The notes under the pieces are model-generated. The model was not told where the DNA came from and searched no databases. It saw nothing but the letters and a program-made list of their open reading frames with translations. 64,000 nucleotides of DNA, from NCBI RefSeq assembly GCF_007860105.1, contig NZ_SJPU01000001.1:186001-250000 (forward strand), written 5' to 3'. The position numbers and the translations under genes are program-made. Positions 1 to 15,000 of the stretch are shown piece by piece (the stretch's first letter is position 1; every line of letters begins with the position of its first letter). This DNA is from Allorhodopirellula heiligendammensis (GTDB taxonomy: Bacteria > Planctomycetota > Planctomycetia > Pirellulales > Pirellulaceae).

Positions 1-3000
1 TAACGGGTAACACATTGAAGGTAACTGTCCCGGTCGCGACTTGAGGATCGGCCGCAGCGGTGCCTCCCGTTCCGACGGGTACGGTTACACCGTTGTCGGT
101 GACGGTGTAGTTGAAGCTGTCTGGACCAACGTAATTGTCACGTGGCGTATACCGGAAATAAGGACTTCCAGTGGTCGGCGTGATCAGTTGCAGCGTTCCA
201 CCCTGTGCCGTCGTGACGGGGATGGGCTGCGTCAGAGATAACGTTTGGTTTCCACCAGGAACGATGTTCGCCGCTTCGTTGTCGGGACCGACCAAGAACA
301 CATCGAGCAGACCCGGCGACGTACCGTCTCCGTTGACGAGAACATTTTGCGAGCCGCCTTCGGAAAGATTGAAGCTCAACGGGTTGGTAGCGGGCGTGTT
401 GAACTCCGGTGCAATGACCGGACGATCGTTGACCGGTCTAACGTCAATCGTCAGGGTGGCAGGAATCGAGGTATTCAAGTCACCACGACTGCTGTCGGAA
501 CTGCCATTGTCAGTGAGGACGACTGAGAATTGGAACGTGCCATACACATCTTTAGCCGGTTTATAGCGAAGCTGCCCCTGCAGATCCACTGTCGGCATGA
601 CGTCAAAGTATTGTGCCGCGTCAGCATCATCAAACGACAAGCTCGACACATCAAAGGTCAATTGTTGGCCTTGGCCGGAATTGATTTCATCAAACGCTGA
701 CTGTGCCGGCCCTGCTGAAATTCCAAATGCAAATCCGTTGATGACCTGTTCAGATCCATCTTCGGAGACCTCATACTGCAAATCAAGTGTCGAGAACTCA
801 GGCCGATCGTTGACCGGATTGAGATTGAGTTCGACCACCGACGTCGACGTGCGACGGTCCTGTACCAAGGATTGCGTGTCGAGCGAATACGTTTCACCAT
901 CGCCGGGATTGTCGTCCCGAACGGTGTATTCGAAGGAGTCAACGGCACCGTTGAAATTATTGAAGTCTTTCGGTGGCGTATACAACAGGCCGATCAGCAG
1001 CGGATTGCCGTTGGCATCAACCTCGGTGTTCGAGAATCTGCGTGTCAGAGTCCCGCCCAGCTTTGTCTTGTCGGGGAAATCAAAGAGCTCAAGGATCTGG
1101 GCGCCACCGGTAGGTGCATCCGCAGTTCCATCCATCGATTCATTGGCTGGCCCGACATCATACACGTCAAGCAGTCCGAGGCGGGTGTAATCGCCCACCA
1201 CAACGGTACCGGCGATGTCACTCGGCAGTGCGATGTTCTTGTCGACGGGGATGAAGTAGCCGCCCGTGAGGACCTCGCCAGGCTGGCTCGGATCGGGACG
1301 CGTGTTGTCTTCTCGCAGCGTGTAGCGGATCGTCGCTTGATCGTTGAATCCATCGCCGTCGGTATCCGTCCCCGTCGTGACGCTATAGGCCTCGTCCGGG
1401 TCGGCGGAATCGGAGGATCCCGCGATGGCCGGATCGATGCGAGGTCGGTCATTGACCGGACGCACACTGATGGTGACGAATTGCGGGTCTGAAAGCGATG
1501 TCGGATCGTTCACTTCGAACGCAACAATCTTGTACACCAGCTGGCCGATTTGATCCGGTGCCGGGAAGACGGTCAGTGAGCCTTCGGTATCCCCAGGCGT
1601 ATAGTTGATGACCGGCATCGAGTCCATGATGGACGGGTCGCCCGAAACCAGTTCAGGTTCAAGGAAATCAACTTGCTGATTCTGAACTTCGTCAAATGCG
1701 TCATCAGGCCCAGCAAAAATCTGCGATACGAAGTCCGGAATCGTCGTGGACGAGCGATCATCTCGCTCCAGTACTTCGACCGAGAGTTGACCGTTGAAGG
1801 TAGGCGCATCGTTGGCCGCGGCCACGGTGATCGTCAGAGTACCTGATTCAGAGACCTCTGCTGGTAGATTCTCGACGCTCGCAGGACTTGGGATCGTCGT
1901 CTTACCGTCATCGATGATCTTATAGCTCAACAACTCACTTGGCGCGAACGGCAACTCTTCGTTGTAGTTCAACGGTGGCGTGTAGGTGATGTTGCTGAAG
2001 TATCGCAGTGTCTGACCATTGACAACCTCCGAAGCGATTTCGAAGCGGAAGATCCCGCCCGAATCACTTTCCAGCCCAGCTTCGTTTGGTCCCAGTGGTG
2101 TGAGGGTGCCAATCAACGCTGGGTCGGCCGACACGAGATCGGTGTCGGTGAGCAGGTTGAGCGTACCGGCGGCGGTGCCCACTTCGATAATTCGCAGCCC
2201 CGGAGTTTGTTCGCTCTCATTGAACGGAGCAGCCAGCCGAGCATCAAAGTCTCCCGGTGCGTCGGGAATCTCATTGACGCTGGCTTGATCGATCACCTGC
2301 AGGGACACACGAGTGAAACCCTCGGGAACCCCAAAGGCACCCACATCGGCGATTGCCCCTAAGCCGATCGACCGGAGCTGTTCTTGCAATGCGATCGCGA
2401 CTTCGGAGGCAGTGCTGGCGGTTGTGAACGCCACCGCAACATCCGCACCGACAGAAGGCGTGCCGCTTGTGTTGAACTCGACAATCAACACATCTGCCGA
2501 TCCACCCGCGATTTGGATCTGCTGGCCATCGATCAATTCCGAACCGGCCGGCACCAAGATGTCGGTGCCATTGATCTGAATGCCGCTAGCGGCTTGGTCC
2601 AGTGAAATTGTCGTCACATCGGTGAGTGTGACTTCCCACGTCACCATTGTGACCACGCCAGCGGTGACCGCGGCAGGATTTGGATTCGCGGTGTCATTGA
2701 GCGCGTCGGCAAGTCGCGAGGACAAATCCGGTGCGGTATCGGTGGTTTGGAATGCAACGAAGATATACGCCGGGTCGCTCGCAGCGGTGCCAGTTCCGAA
2801 TTCGACGATGGTCGTGTCGCCAGCGGCGTTTTGGATTTCCAGCAGTTCGCCGTTTTGCAGCATCGAACCTGCCGGCATGAGAACGTCGCTGCCGATCACA
2901 CGGATCGCGGATGTTGCCGCCTGGGGATCGATCGAGGCAGCGTCGTTTACACGGACACGGAACTGCGTCTGAGTCGTTGCCGCTGCGGTCGCATTGAGGC

Positions 3001-6000
3001 CTTCGGCGGTCATCGCCGTTGCGAGCGCCTGGGCGATCTGTTCAGAGGTATCACCCACGTTGATCGCCACGGGGATCATGTCACTGGCAACGGTGCCCGT
3101 GGTGGTAAATTCGAAGGCGTGCGTGGTCCCATTGAGATCGACCACTTCGACTTGCTCGCCATCACCGAGATCGGCTCCCGATGGAATCGTGATCGCTTGT
3201 CGCGTCGAGTCCACTACTAAGGAATTGGTGCGAGTGACCTCCGTGATGACATCGGCATCATTAAAGGCAACCTGATTGCCCATCGCGGTGCCGCCGAAAC
3301 CGACCGCACGCAAGGCTTGTGCGAGCCGTGTTGCCAGGTCCTCGGCGATGTCGCTCGGGGAGTAACGGACAACTCGATCGACGCCGGGCGGAATGACACC
3401 AGTTGTGTTTAGCGCGATCGCCGCACGTCGTCCATTCGCGGCGTTGAAGATGAGCGTCTCACCGTTGAATAGCTCATCCGCGTCAGGCAGAGTAACCCCT
3501 GAGGCCGAGGCCACAATCTGGGTATCCACACGCAACGACGCCGGAATGTTGGCGGTGATCAAGTCATCGGAATCGATTTCAATCCAGGTAGGGGTGCTGG
3601 TCGTCGATTCGGTCAATCTGGCAAGGCGATCATACGCCACTGGTGCATCGTTGACCGGTGCGACGAAGATCGTCGAGGTCATCGTCGTGGTTTGACCATT
3701 GACAACCTGCGTGCCGCGATCGGCCGCATCAAAGACATCATCGACATCGAGGCCTTCATCGATCCCACTGTCCATCACGGTATAGGTGAACGTGATCTCG
3801 CCGTAAACATCGGCGGCAGGTGTGAAGGTGATCATGCCGGTGGCCGGATCGAGCGTGATCGATCCGCGGCTGAGCGTGTCGGCATTCGCATCGTCCAAAC
3901 CAACTGCGACCACTCGGATCTCACCATCATTCCCAATCAGCGGGTCGGTTTCATCGACCGCGCCAGCAGGCCCTGCGGCATCGTTGTCGAGCAGGTATGC
4001 AGCCGGGAATACGAGCACCGTATCTTCGGTCGGCGTCGGCCGTGTGGCCGCGTTGGGGAAGAAGTTCAGGTAGCGATCGTTTGGAGCTCCCGTTGCATCG
4101 GTCAGGCCCACATAATCCGTCACTGGAACTGGCGCGTCATTCCGCGGCACGACACGGATCGTCGCCGTTGCCGTCGCTTCGCTGGCTGCTACCGGTTTGC
4201 GGAGGAACTGATCGCGTTCGCCGCCACTGATGTAGTACGGTGGGAGACTGAGATCATCGCCTCCAAGTAGACCCTCCGCCTCGAGATCCGCAAGGTTGGC
4301 TTCAAGGTCGTCCGGCAATTGTGAAATGCCATCATCGAAGAGAGTAAAAGTGAACTCATCGAGTAACAGATCACCGACGGCACCGACGTCACTATTGAAA
4401 TCAGCTGCAGGAGTGTAACGCAGTTGAGTGATCCACTGTGGATTGGCCGGATCGTTGAACTCGGCAACCAGTGTTCCGCCCTGGCGGGTCGTGATTGTGT
4501 CCAAAGCACCTCCCGGAACGATGCTACCATTCACAGTCGCGATCGAACGTACCAGAATCGCTTGGTTGGACTCATCCAACGGCGCGGTCGTTTGGTTGGG
4601 GTCATAATCCGGAATCGCGGCGGCGATCAAATCGTCCGCAGTGATGACCAGCGTGGCGTCCCCACCGTCACGGGTAGGCTCAAAGGTGACGAACGTTTCA
4701 TCGCTGGCACCAGGATCGTCATTGTCGGGGAGGACATTGATCGTCACAGTTTCAAACGTGATCCCATCCAGATTGTCGCTATCAGCATTCTGCTGGGTTG
4801 ACAAACGGTACCGGAAGGTGTCAACACCGTTGAAATCTTTCGGAGGTGTGTACAGGAACGATCCAGTTAGATCATCGCCCGGGATCGTTCCCTGCATGGT
4901 GCGGTTGACCTCGAGCGTACCGCCTGCGGGCGTCCGATAGACCAGCACGTCGTCGCCGGGGTAGCTCGTATCGCCCGACTCAACAAAGATCCTCGGCAAA
5001 TCAACGAAGTACCGAACCGGCAAGATTTGCGATGCAAAATTGTCGTTGGTGAACAGGGTCTTTTGGTTGATAAACAGCGGTGGATTGGATGCTGTCAGCG
5101 TGGAGTCGATACGCAGCGGTGTATCTTCCATGGCAATGAACGGATCACCGTCACCCGAAGGCACAGGCAATGGAACGCTCCGCACGCTCACTCGGTAATC
5201 CTCGACTTCTCCACCAATCGCCACACCGGTGGGGCGTGTGTTGCCGGAATCACTCAAGCGAATCCGTAACCAGGTGTCCTTATCCGTTACCGTGCTGGGA
5301 GTGATGAGATTGAGTGTGTTGATGCCATCAACGACAGGCGTATTCTTGAGCACCTGCTCAGAACCGTCTTCATCGAAGACACCGTTGCCATTGAAATCGA
5401 TCCACACATCGACCAAGCCGCCGCCGGTCACATAGATTTCCACGTTCGTCCCGGCCGGATCGGCAGGATTAAGGAATCCGAATACCTGATCGGCTTGCGT
5501 TTCATCGAAGACGGCACCATTGTCGGCATAGCGTCCAAAGAAGTATGCCGGTGGAATCGCACCACCTTGATTGAACGTGACCACTGAGACACCGTCTTCG
5601 TCATCGATGGCGGTCAGACGTACCGTCGCAGCGTCGGCATCGTCAATACTCGCCAGAATGCTGCCACCGAGACTACTCAGGTTTGGATTGATCGCGGCCA
5701 ATAAGGCTTCGGCGACCTGTTCAGTCGTGAACGAACTCGTAATCAGTACCGGAATACTGCCTGGTCGCGGATTTGAACTCGGGTCAACGAACTCGTACGT
5801 GAGCGTTTGATCGTCGGTGCGTAGGTCGATCAATTGTCCGGCCAACGGGATGCCGGTGAACGCAACCGAGAGTGAATGAGGATCGGAATCGTCCACCGTG
5901 AAGGTTGACGAGAAGAGACTCGATTGCGACCCCACATCCAACGTGGGCGCCGGAGTGGTTCCCACTGCAGCCGATGTAATTTCAATCTGTTCAGGGTGGG

Positions 6001-9000
6001 CGGCATTGGTGATGGCCGTCACGCCGGGCGTCGTCACGTTCGCATTGATTGCCGCTAACAACGTCGCAGCCACATCGCTGGCCCGATCACCGGCGGCGAT
6101 TGGAATCGTGATACGAGGGGGGACCGCCGTCGTCCCGTCCGAGATGAACTGGAACTCGTAGTTCGTCCCACCCACCGACAGCGTGAATAGATCGCCCGAT
6201 CGTGGCACTCGAGTAATCGAAATTCGAGCAAAGCTTGGCGTGATTAAATCAGCCGCCGTCGCAGCGGCACCCACCGACTGCAGTTGATCGTCGGAAATCC
6301 CCACACCAGTATCAACGGGCTGTCCATCGGACTCCGTATCGACGTAGAGACCCAATCGGCTGCCGCCGGTGCCGCCGGTGATCGCGTGGCGAGCACCGTT
6401 GCCGGGCACGTAGCCTGGTGCGGTGGGCTGCAGACCCGGAGTTGGAGATTGCAGCAACGTGCCGTACGACTGCGGCGCGTCACCGAAATCGAATCGCACA
6501 TCTGGCATGATGATGGTGAAACGGGTTTCGTTATTCGGCCGCGTCGGACTGACGGGGTTGCCCGCCAAATCGGAAACCGCTGCGATTGTGGGAGCAACCG
6601 TACCGGCATCATCGACTCCACTGCGGGAGACCACGTTTTGTGTTCCTGCAAACAACAAGACACCACCACCCGGCGAGAAGACGTCGACGCTGATGCCTGA
6701 ATCATCAATGGCTTGCTGCAATTTCGTGGCTACGGAGACAGCTGGGAACGCATCACTGGGCGTGTAGTCCACGGCGTACGCGCCACCGCTGACACCGCCA
6801 ATAGCCAACGCGTCCGCTCCCACCACAGCAGATCCGTCAACCACATCGATGGTTGTAAATTCCGACGCAGTTTCACCGAGCGTGATGACGGCTCCATCGC
6901 GTGTGACGTTTTGCAACGTGCTTCCCAGATTCAGCTCGATCGCTGCCTGCAGAGCCGCAGCAATCGCGGCAGCATCCGCGTCAGCGGCAACTACCACCGT
7001 GACGTTGGATGATGTGAGCTGGGGGTCGGTGGTGAACAGGAAGGTTTCCGACGTACCGTTGACGTTCAGCGTGACCGTTGATCCATCGATACTCGTGCCG
7101 GTTTCAGTGGCAGGCACCGTTATACTGAGGCTACCTGTGACGCCTGGGTTGCCTGTCAAGGACAGATTTGAGCCCACCAAGTCGACGGTGTCGCCATCGA
7201 GACCGCCCACCGATACTAGGCCATCACCAATCGCGATCGCCTCACTCAGGTCAATATTGGAATTACGCAGCGCCTCTGAAATCGAACTGGCGATTTGATT
7301 CGACGTATCGGTGCGGCTGAACTCGACCCGACGAAGTGTCTGGGTTTGGTCGGCTGGATCGAAGGAACCATCCGAATCAAACTCGAACGTAATACTCTGC
7401 GCGCCGCGGGTATAAGTGAACTGCTGCCCATCGACGATCGAATCAATGTCACCGGTTTGAATGAGTCCCGATGAGATATTTGCCATGTTGACGACGTGTC
7501 CCGGCAGGGTTCCTAACTGAATCGCATCGTTTCCGACCGCGACCGGCGCCAAATTGAGTAGCGTGGCGTAGTCAACCGCATTACTGGGACTGCCGACGAA
7601 TTGAGTGGGATCGAGGACGCGTAAAATCGCGTCGCGAATTTCGGTAACGGTCCCCGTGTTGGCCATCGGAATCGCGACGTTGGCACTGGCGACACCGCCG
7701 GTGGTATTGATTTCAAACGTCACGCTCTGTGAGCCATCGGCCGACGTGATCGTGAAGGTGTCGGTATCACGGAAGCCTACTCGAGTGTCGGTTACTACTA
7801 ACGTCTCGTTTTGCGGCACGGTGAGCGTGTAACCGCTGTCGAACTCGAACACGCTCTCGCGTCCCGCACTGTCCGTGACGACGACTTGGTCGCCATCGGC
7901 GATCGATCCACCCGATGGCAATTCGACAACACGCCGCGACTGATTGTTGAGCGTGACCTCGTAGACTGAATCCTGGTTCCATACCCCAGCCAGTGGCGTG
8001 AGGCGAATTGTGCGACTGTTTTCGCTGTAACCAAACGTGAAATCTCGACCGGGCAGAAGTTGACGACCATTCTCCGTCAGCAACACGGTATCTGCCGTGA
8101 TCGTGGAGGCGTCCAGACCAGTACCCGCTTCATCGATCAGCTGGATCTCAAAGAACTTGACAAACTGATCTGAATTGACCAGCCGAACAAATGACTGCTC
8201 GGGATCGGTGTCACCCACGGTATTCGGGTCCGTAGGCGAACCAGCGGCATCCAAATTGGGTGCATCGAATGGATTGTTCAAGACCGCATTCGGGCGCCGG
8301 GTATCGGCGCGATCGACGGCACCGCGATCGATGAACACGTTCGAACCGGTACCTCCGCCGGGCGAACCAGCAACACCGTCGACGCGTCGCTGCCCGTAGA
8401 TATCGACCGATGGCGCCAAGATCGGTGAGGGTGGCAGGCCGATGGGGCCTTTGACCGTACCCGCGAAATCACTTCGGTCGTCCAATGCATCGATGGAGTT
8501 ATCGATCAAAGAGCTGCCGGCGGCGGGAATGTAGATCGACCGTGAGGCATCCTGGAAGATCTGGGCGAGATCAACGTTCGTCCCCAGGTTAATCGAGCTG
8601 TTCGCGATAGGCAGGGTGCTGTTAGTGCTGTTATTGGCAAACAGGTTGCTACCTGTTCGGGTACCCGATGCGGTCTGCGTGTTAACGTCGATGCCTGTGC
8701 TTGCACCGACGATGACATTATTGAGTAATGTCGGAGCTGCCCGACCGGTAACGGAGATCCCTGCGCCACCACCACTGTTGACGATGGTGTTATTGACAAC
8801 ACGGCTGAAGAGACTCGGCGTGCCGAGTTCCCCATTGCCAAAATCACCACCGCCGATTTGGATGCCAATACTTCCAGATCGTTCGACGACGTTATTGACA
8901 ATCACCGCCCCTGGAATCAGGCCAAACTGGTTAGCGTTTCGCAACAGGCGTGCATCCCCTGGCAAACTCGATGAGTTCCCGACTTTACCCGAACTCGGGT

Positions 9001-12000
9001 CCACTATCGTCGAAATGCCCACATTGGCTGAATCACGAATGAAGTTATCCGCGATGATCAGTTGTCCCTGATCGTCGACACGGTTCTGGTCCGAGATACC
9101 AAACTGATAGTCGACCATCAACACATCGCGTGCGGGCACGCCCGGATCCCCGATAGGACGAATCGCCAGAGAGTAGTCTCCCAACTGCATATCCGTGGGA
9201 CCGGATGGCAAGCCACCCCCTGTATAAACCGCTGCGCTGCTGATGATGACGTCATAGTAACCCGAACGCGTCGGGGTGAACTGCAGCGTTGCGCCCGCCT
9301 GGGTCTCGCCGACAGCAACCGTCGGCGAGTTGAATCCGGAGTACGCCGGATCCCCATTGGCACTCTGGGCAAAAGCAAAGTTCAATTCGGTTGACGTGAA
9401 CTTCGTTCCCTGTTCCACCACGGCGACAAACGGACGAACCAGCCCAGCACCGACTTTGAACAGTCCCGTCGTATCGACATCAATATCGATACCTTGGCCG
9501 GCCTCCAGATACACACGTATCGCATCAATATCTTCGGTCGGGTCGCTGTACAGGACCGCCCCGTCATCAGCGTCGCTGCCGGGACTGATACCGAGATTCA
9601 CCGCATCGCCAATCTTGCCGATAGCGAACAACGTATCGCCACTGACATAGCCCGGAACCGCAGCTTGGGCGAGCTCATCGCTGTAAACGACGTATTGCGT
9701 CGCAGTGTTGGTGTTCGCACTATCATGATCGATGACCGCCACCTTGCGACTGGTGTACCTACCCTTGAAGGTTTCTTCCGCACTCATGTCGAGTTTCAGC
9801 GTTCGCTGCGATCCCGGATTGACCGTAATGTCAGTCGCCAGAGGCCGTCGCACGAGGTTGTCGTCGAGCACGTAGGCGTTGCCGAACAGCTCAATCCGCG
9901 ATGAAGATGAAGTACCGCTATCGCTGCTGTCACCGGTGGCAGCCAAAATTGCAAGCGTATCCTGGGCTTGGCTAGAGTTAATCGCATCACGAATCGACGC
10001 TGCGACTTGAGCCTCGGTGTCAGCCGGATCGAACGGCACTGGAACGTTGCCTGAATCTGGCGTTACCCCAGGGGCGTAACGGCTATCGAATTCGAACGTC
10101 AAGCGGTGGGAACCGTCATCGAGAACAAACGTGTCGCCGTCGAGCAGATGGCGGCCCGCCGGCGCGACAATCGTGACAGCGCCATCGACGAGTCGATCGT
10201 TGCTGTCGAAAGTTCGCCCTGCGGAGAACTGTTCGTTGAGTTCCAAGTTGATTGGGTTGTAGTCTTCGGGCACACCATACTCGTCGGAGGTGCGAATCCC
10301 CAATGAATAGCCGCCGACCAAAATTTCGTCAGCGTGCTCGGGCTGGACCGCATCAGGGCGAGTATCCGGCAGATAGGAGGGGTCGAGCACAAAATCAGAA
10401 TTGCCTGGTTGTCCACTGAAGTTCTCGTACAGCACCGTTTCGCCACGCTCGGCCAAGCCGATGATGATGTCATCGATGTACACCCCAGCTCCGACGTTGT
10501 CAGCGCCATCAGCCCCTTGAGCAGTCGTGATGGTGTTCGGCGCGCCCAGCCCGAACTCGTCACCGGGCAGGGTGGTATTGAGACCGTAGGGTCCCGCTTC
10601 AAGCACGGGCGAGAAGCCGGTTAACCCTGGCGTGATACCAGTATCAGGTAGGTACAGCCGGATGCGGTCCCCACCCGTGATGGCGTAATGTTCTGCGCTG
10701 GCACTACTTTGGTATCCAGAATTCTGTGCCGAGATAATGCCAACCGACGACACGAGGCCCCGTTGGAGCTGTTCGGCGACCTCGACGGAATCCATTGCCG
10801 CATTGGTGATCACGGGCACGGCGCGAGGCACATAACTGAAACCCGATTGTCGCTTGGCTTCCCAAGAAATGATGCTGGAACCACTCCGCTGCACCGACAC
10901 CGAGCCAGCCTCGATAATCAAGACCTCACGTCCAGACGTCCCGAGCATTTGCCCCACGAGAGCCGGATCGAGGACAGCCAAGAACTTCTGTGCGACCTGC
11001 TGAGGCGTATCGGTCGCCGCATAAACAACTTCATTGGCGGCACCCGTTGGAGCGCTGCGGAACGTATACGTGGATCCAATCGTGCTCGTCGGTGAATCCT
11101 TCCGGAAGATCGTGATCGACTCACCGTCGGTAAGGTTCGTTCCTCCAGGCAACGTTACGGGCACGCCGTACGTGTCGAACGACAACTGATCCTGTTGAGT
11201 GATGGCAGGCTGGATCGTGGGGATCGAGGCAGAGGAGTTGAATCGCCCCAGGCCAAATCCATCGCTCGTGAGAGATTCAATCGCGCCGAGTTCTGGCGCG
11301 AGCGTCTGTAATTTCTCAACGACTCGTGCCGACACTTCTGCTGCCGTCAAGTCTTCGGTGAAGTAGACGCGAATGTTGTTATTGGGCGCCACGTCGGTGC
11401 CTTCGCGAGCGAACACCAGATTGACTGTCCGGCCGCCGCCACGAAGTTGAATCTGATCGCCGGTACGTAGATCCGCACCGGACGGCAGATCGATTAGCGT
11501 CACCGGTTCCAGAGTTGTGACGATGTTACTCGACTCCGCTTTCGTCACATCGGGCAGGCCGTCACCGTTTCGGTCTCCCAACAGGACGCGAACCGTGTTA
11601 GGTGAAGCGAGATCATCTCGAAGAGGATCCAGACCCGGCGCGTTGGCAGTGATCGCCGCTACCAAGTCAGTCGCGAGAGTCGCTCGAGTGGTATTGTTGT
11701 TGTACGTCAACACGGCGCTGGTTGTGTAACCATTGAGCAGGTTAGCCGGCAGCCCGTCACCGTCGTCAAATGCGACCGCGAGGGTACTCGCACCACCAGG
11801 CCCGTATCGGAAAACCAGTAGCTCATCGTCGACAAGCTGGTTGCCAGCTGGGACATCCACCCGCGTCCGCACGGTCGCGGGATCGATCGCCGTGATCACA
11901 ACCAAGGAGTCAGCGGCTTCGATATCAAACGTAACGCCGAGCTGCACGAAAATCAAATTTCCATCGGTGTCGATGAACGTTGTTCCCGCTGGTAGTTCCG

Positions 12001-15000
12001 CAGCAATGCGGGTGGCAATCTGAGTGCGAGTTTCGCCCGAGAGAGCAACGATTTGAATGTCACCGCTGACATCAGTTGGATCGACTGCCCGAACGTATCG
12101 CAGCGTCACCGGTGCAGACGATGGGTAGGTGACCGTCACCTTCTCGCCGATGGCGGCCTCATCCCCGGTGGGAACGAGCAACTGGCGGAAATCGCCTTGG
12201 AACTCAACCGGATTGGCTTCGCCACCGAGCAATTTGCCATCGATTTGAATGTCGGTCGCAGCGAGCAAGCTGAGGCGGCCATTGTCATCGACTCGGGGTC
12301 GCATTGCACCAGGAACGGCGGCAGCGACAGCGTTCGCCACTTGGCTGGCCGTTGCGGCTGGGTCGATCACGACTTGCACGCCCGCCACACCAGGATTCAG
12401 CGCGTCGACAAACGTAACGGTTTGCTGAGTCGTGACCGCGTCGCGATAGGTAACCGTAAATGAATCGCCGTTTACAAGCTTTGCTCCAGCGGGCAGCACC
12501 ACGTCGCGTCCGACAATGGTCTGTAACGATGAGACAAGGCCATTGTCATTGCGGATGAGGGTGATGTCGTTGTCGACGAGTTTCTCGCCCTTCACACCGA
12601 CCAATTCCACTGATCCGAGCTGGGTGCGCATCGCCCCGGCTGTACTGAAATCGAACCGGATACGGGCGTTAATGCTGCCCGCCAGAGGCGATAAATCCAC
12701 GCGAACTTGACGCCATTGGTCAGCGGCGTTGTCGTCGAACACTGTCTGTACTGCGATGCCAGTTTTCGCGTACTCGTCGTACTCATCACTATTGGGCAAT
12801 TCGCGGAATGCGTTGTTGGTCGCCAACAACTTCCATTCGCCATCATCTCCGGCGGCGAAGACACGGAAGGAATCGTGCTGCGCCCGGTTGAGACGGTAAT
12901 CGTCATCGTCTTCAACGTCGATGTTGTACGTGAAGTACAGCGTTGGTTTATCGGCGGCGCTGTATTCGCTCAGGTCGAACGACTCGGAGATCGCCGAACC
13001 GTGGCTGCCACCGGGGGCCATCTGCCCCAGGTTGCTATCTTCGGGGCGTCCAATGGTATTATTGTTTTCGTTGTTATCGACTTCGAAACCAAAGTACAAG
13101 CTTGTTCCGCCATTCGTATTCAGCCGACTCTGATCATAAGGAACGACGTCGCCGTGACCGTCATCACCACGTCGATCGACCGTCGAGTGCCATGGGTTGA
13201 CCTCCAGATTGCTGAACGCCAGTCCGTTGGTCTGGAGATTGATTCCACCTCCAACGCCTGCACTGTCTCCGTATAGTCGGATCTGAACGGCCGAGTGACC
13301 GTTGTAAAAGATGTTCGCGGGCGTGGTCGTCGGCAGCCCCGCATTGTCTGTGTCGAGGGTGAATGCATACATCCATCCATCGACGGTGGTCGCGAACAAG
13401 ATATCTGCATACTTACCGCCTTCAACAACCTGCGGTCCGAGCGTCAAACCCGTGAAGAGTGGGAACCGCTCACCCGTGTCGGGATCGGTTCCAAGCTGAG
13501 CGCTGAAATCAGCGAGATGGTCAGGAGCGACGGTCAAATGACCATATTTCACCGTTGGGATGACCCGGTTATATCCGTCCTCAAAAAACCCTAGCGGGGC
13601 CGGTTGAGTGTTGCGGGGATCAAAGACGTGAATCCCTCCGAGATTCGTAACAGCGACAAGATCGTCATTGAGGTTGTTATTCAATGCCGCCAAACCGGTG
13701 ATCGCCCCGCCATCGCCGCCGGTAGCCGCATCAATAAAACCGGTATCGACAATCCCAAATTCCACTTCTTCGGCGGCCGGACCCAACGTCGTTCGATAGG
13801 GGCCATTTCCGAAGTCACGATCAGCGTTGCCATCCAAGCTTCCCAGCGAGGTGATCTCACCATTTCCAGCGGCGGCTTGATAAATGATGTTCGTGCGCAG
13901 TTCGATCGGCACGCCATTGCGTCCACCGGAATCTCGGCTACCGACGACCCAGAATCGCTCTGAATTGTTATTGATCGCTGTGTTGTTCACCGATCCGTTC
14001 TGGGCGCCGCTGGAGTTGCGGCTGAACGTCATCGCGTTGACGAGGAACTGCGCATTGTTGTCAACTTCCACACCGGTGCCGGCCTGGTTGGTCTGGCGGA
14101 AACTGATGTCGTCATCGCCCGCTTGGCTCGTGCTGGCGTCGGTGGGACTGACGTTGAGGAAATTCCCGGTATTGCCGTTGTTGGGATTGTTGGGTGGTAG
14201 GCTGTAATTGAACAGCTCGCCGTCGCGTCGAATCGCGATGTCTCCCGACCGTGGACCGTCGCCGCCGATCCCGCCGTACACCGTACCGGTGAACGGGTTG
14301 ACACTTACCAAAGTACTATTATTGGAGCCACTTCCGCCATTTAAATTAACGAACAGCCGAATGTCATTAAGAGTATAGGGCACCGGGGAATCAGCACTGA
14401 AGACGGGCTCGATGAGCGGTCGTTCGGCGGTGTAGTCGTCCTGCCGCGAACTGAAAAAGGTGCTCTCATCAAGGTTATCGCGGCTGATCCGACGAACCGA
14501 GTTGACCGGCATCAATCGCACATTGGGATTCACCGGGTTCGCTTCAAAGAACTGGTTGAGCACCGCTGGCACGGCGGCCTCACTGCTGACGGCAACATAG
14601 TAGACGCCTTCAGGAAGTTCGACGGGACCGATGTAAGCATCGAGAGTACCCGCTGACCCTGCAGTCAGGTTGCTCATATCGACGCCCTCAAGCGGACGGC
14701 CCTGGTCATCGGTAACGTTGCTATCACGTCCGACCAAAATCAACCGCCCCGCTGAATCATATACGGACAGTACCGTATTCGCCCGCCCAAGTTGATCGGC
14801 GTAATCGATGTCGAACGTTGTCGTGACGAACCGATTTTCACTATCAAAGGTATCCGGTTTGAGCTGCTGAGCACGCAGTTCGACTCGGTAAACATCGACA
14901 TCTTCGAGTCGCGTGTCGAGCTGGGCGTTGGTCAGGTTGCCGAGTTCGCCCGTAACGGTGAGCGCACCACGGTCCGTCGTCAGTAGGTTACCCAAGTCTT

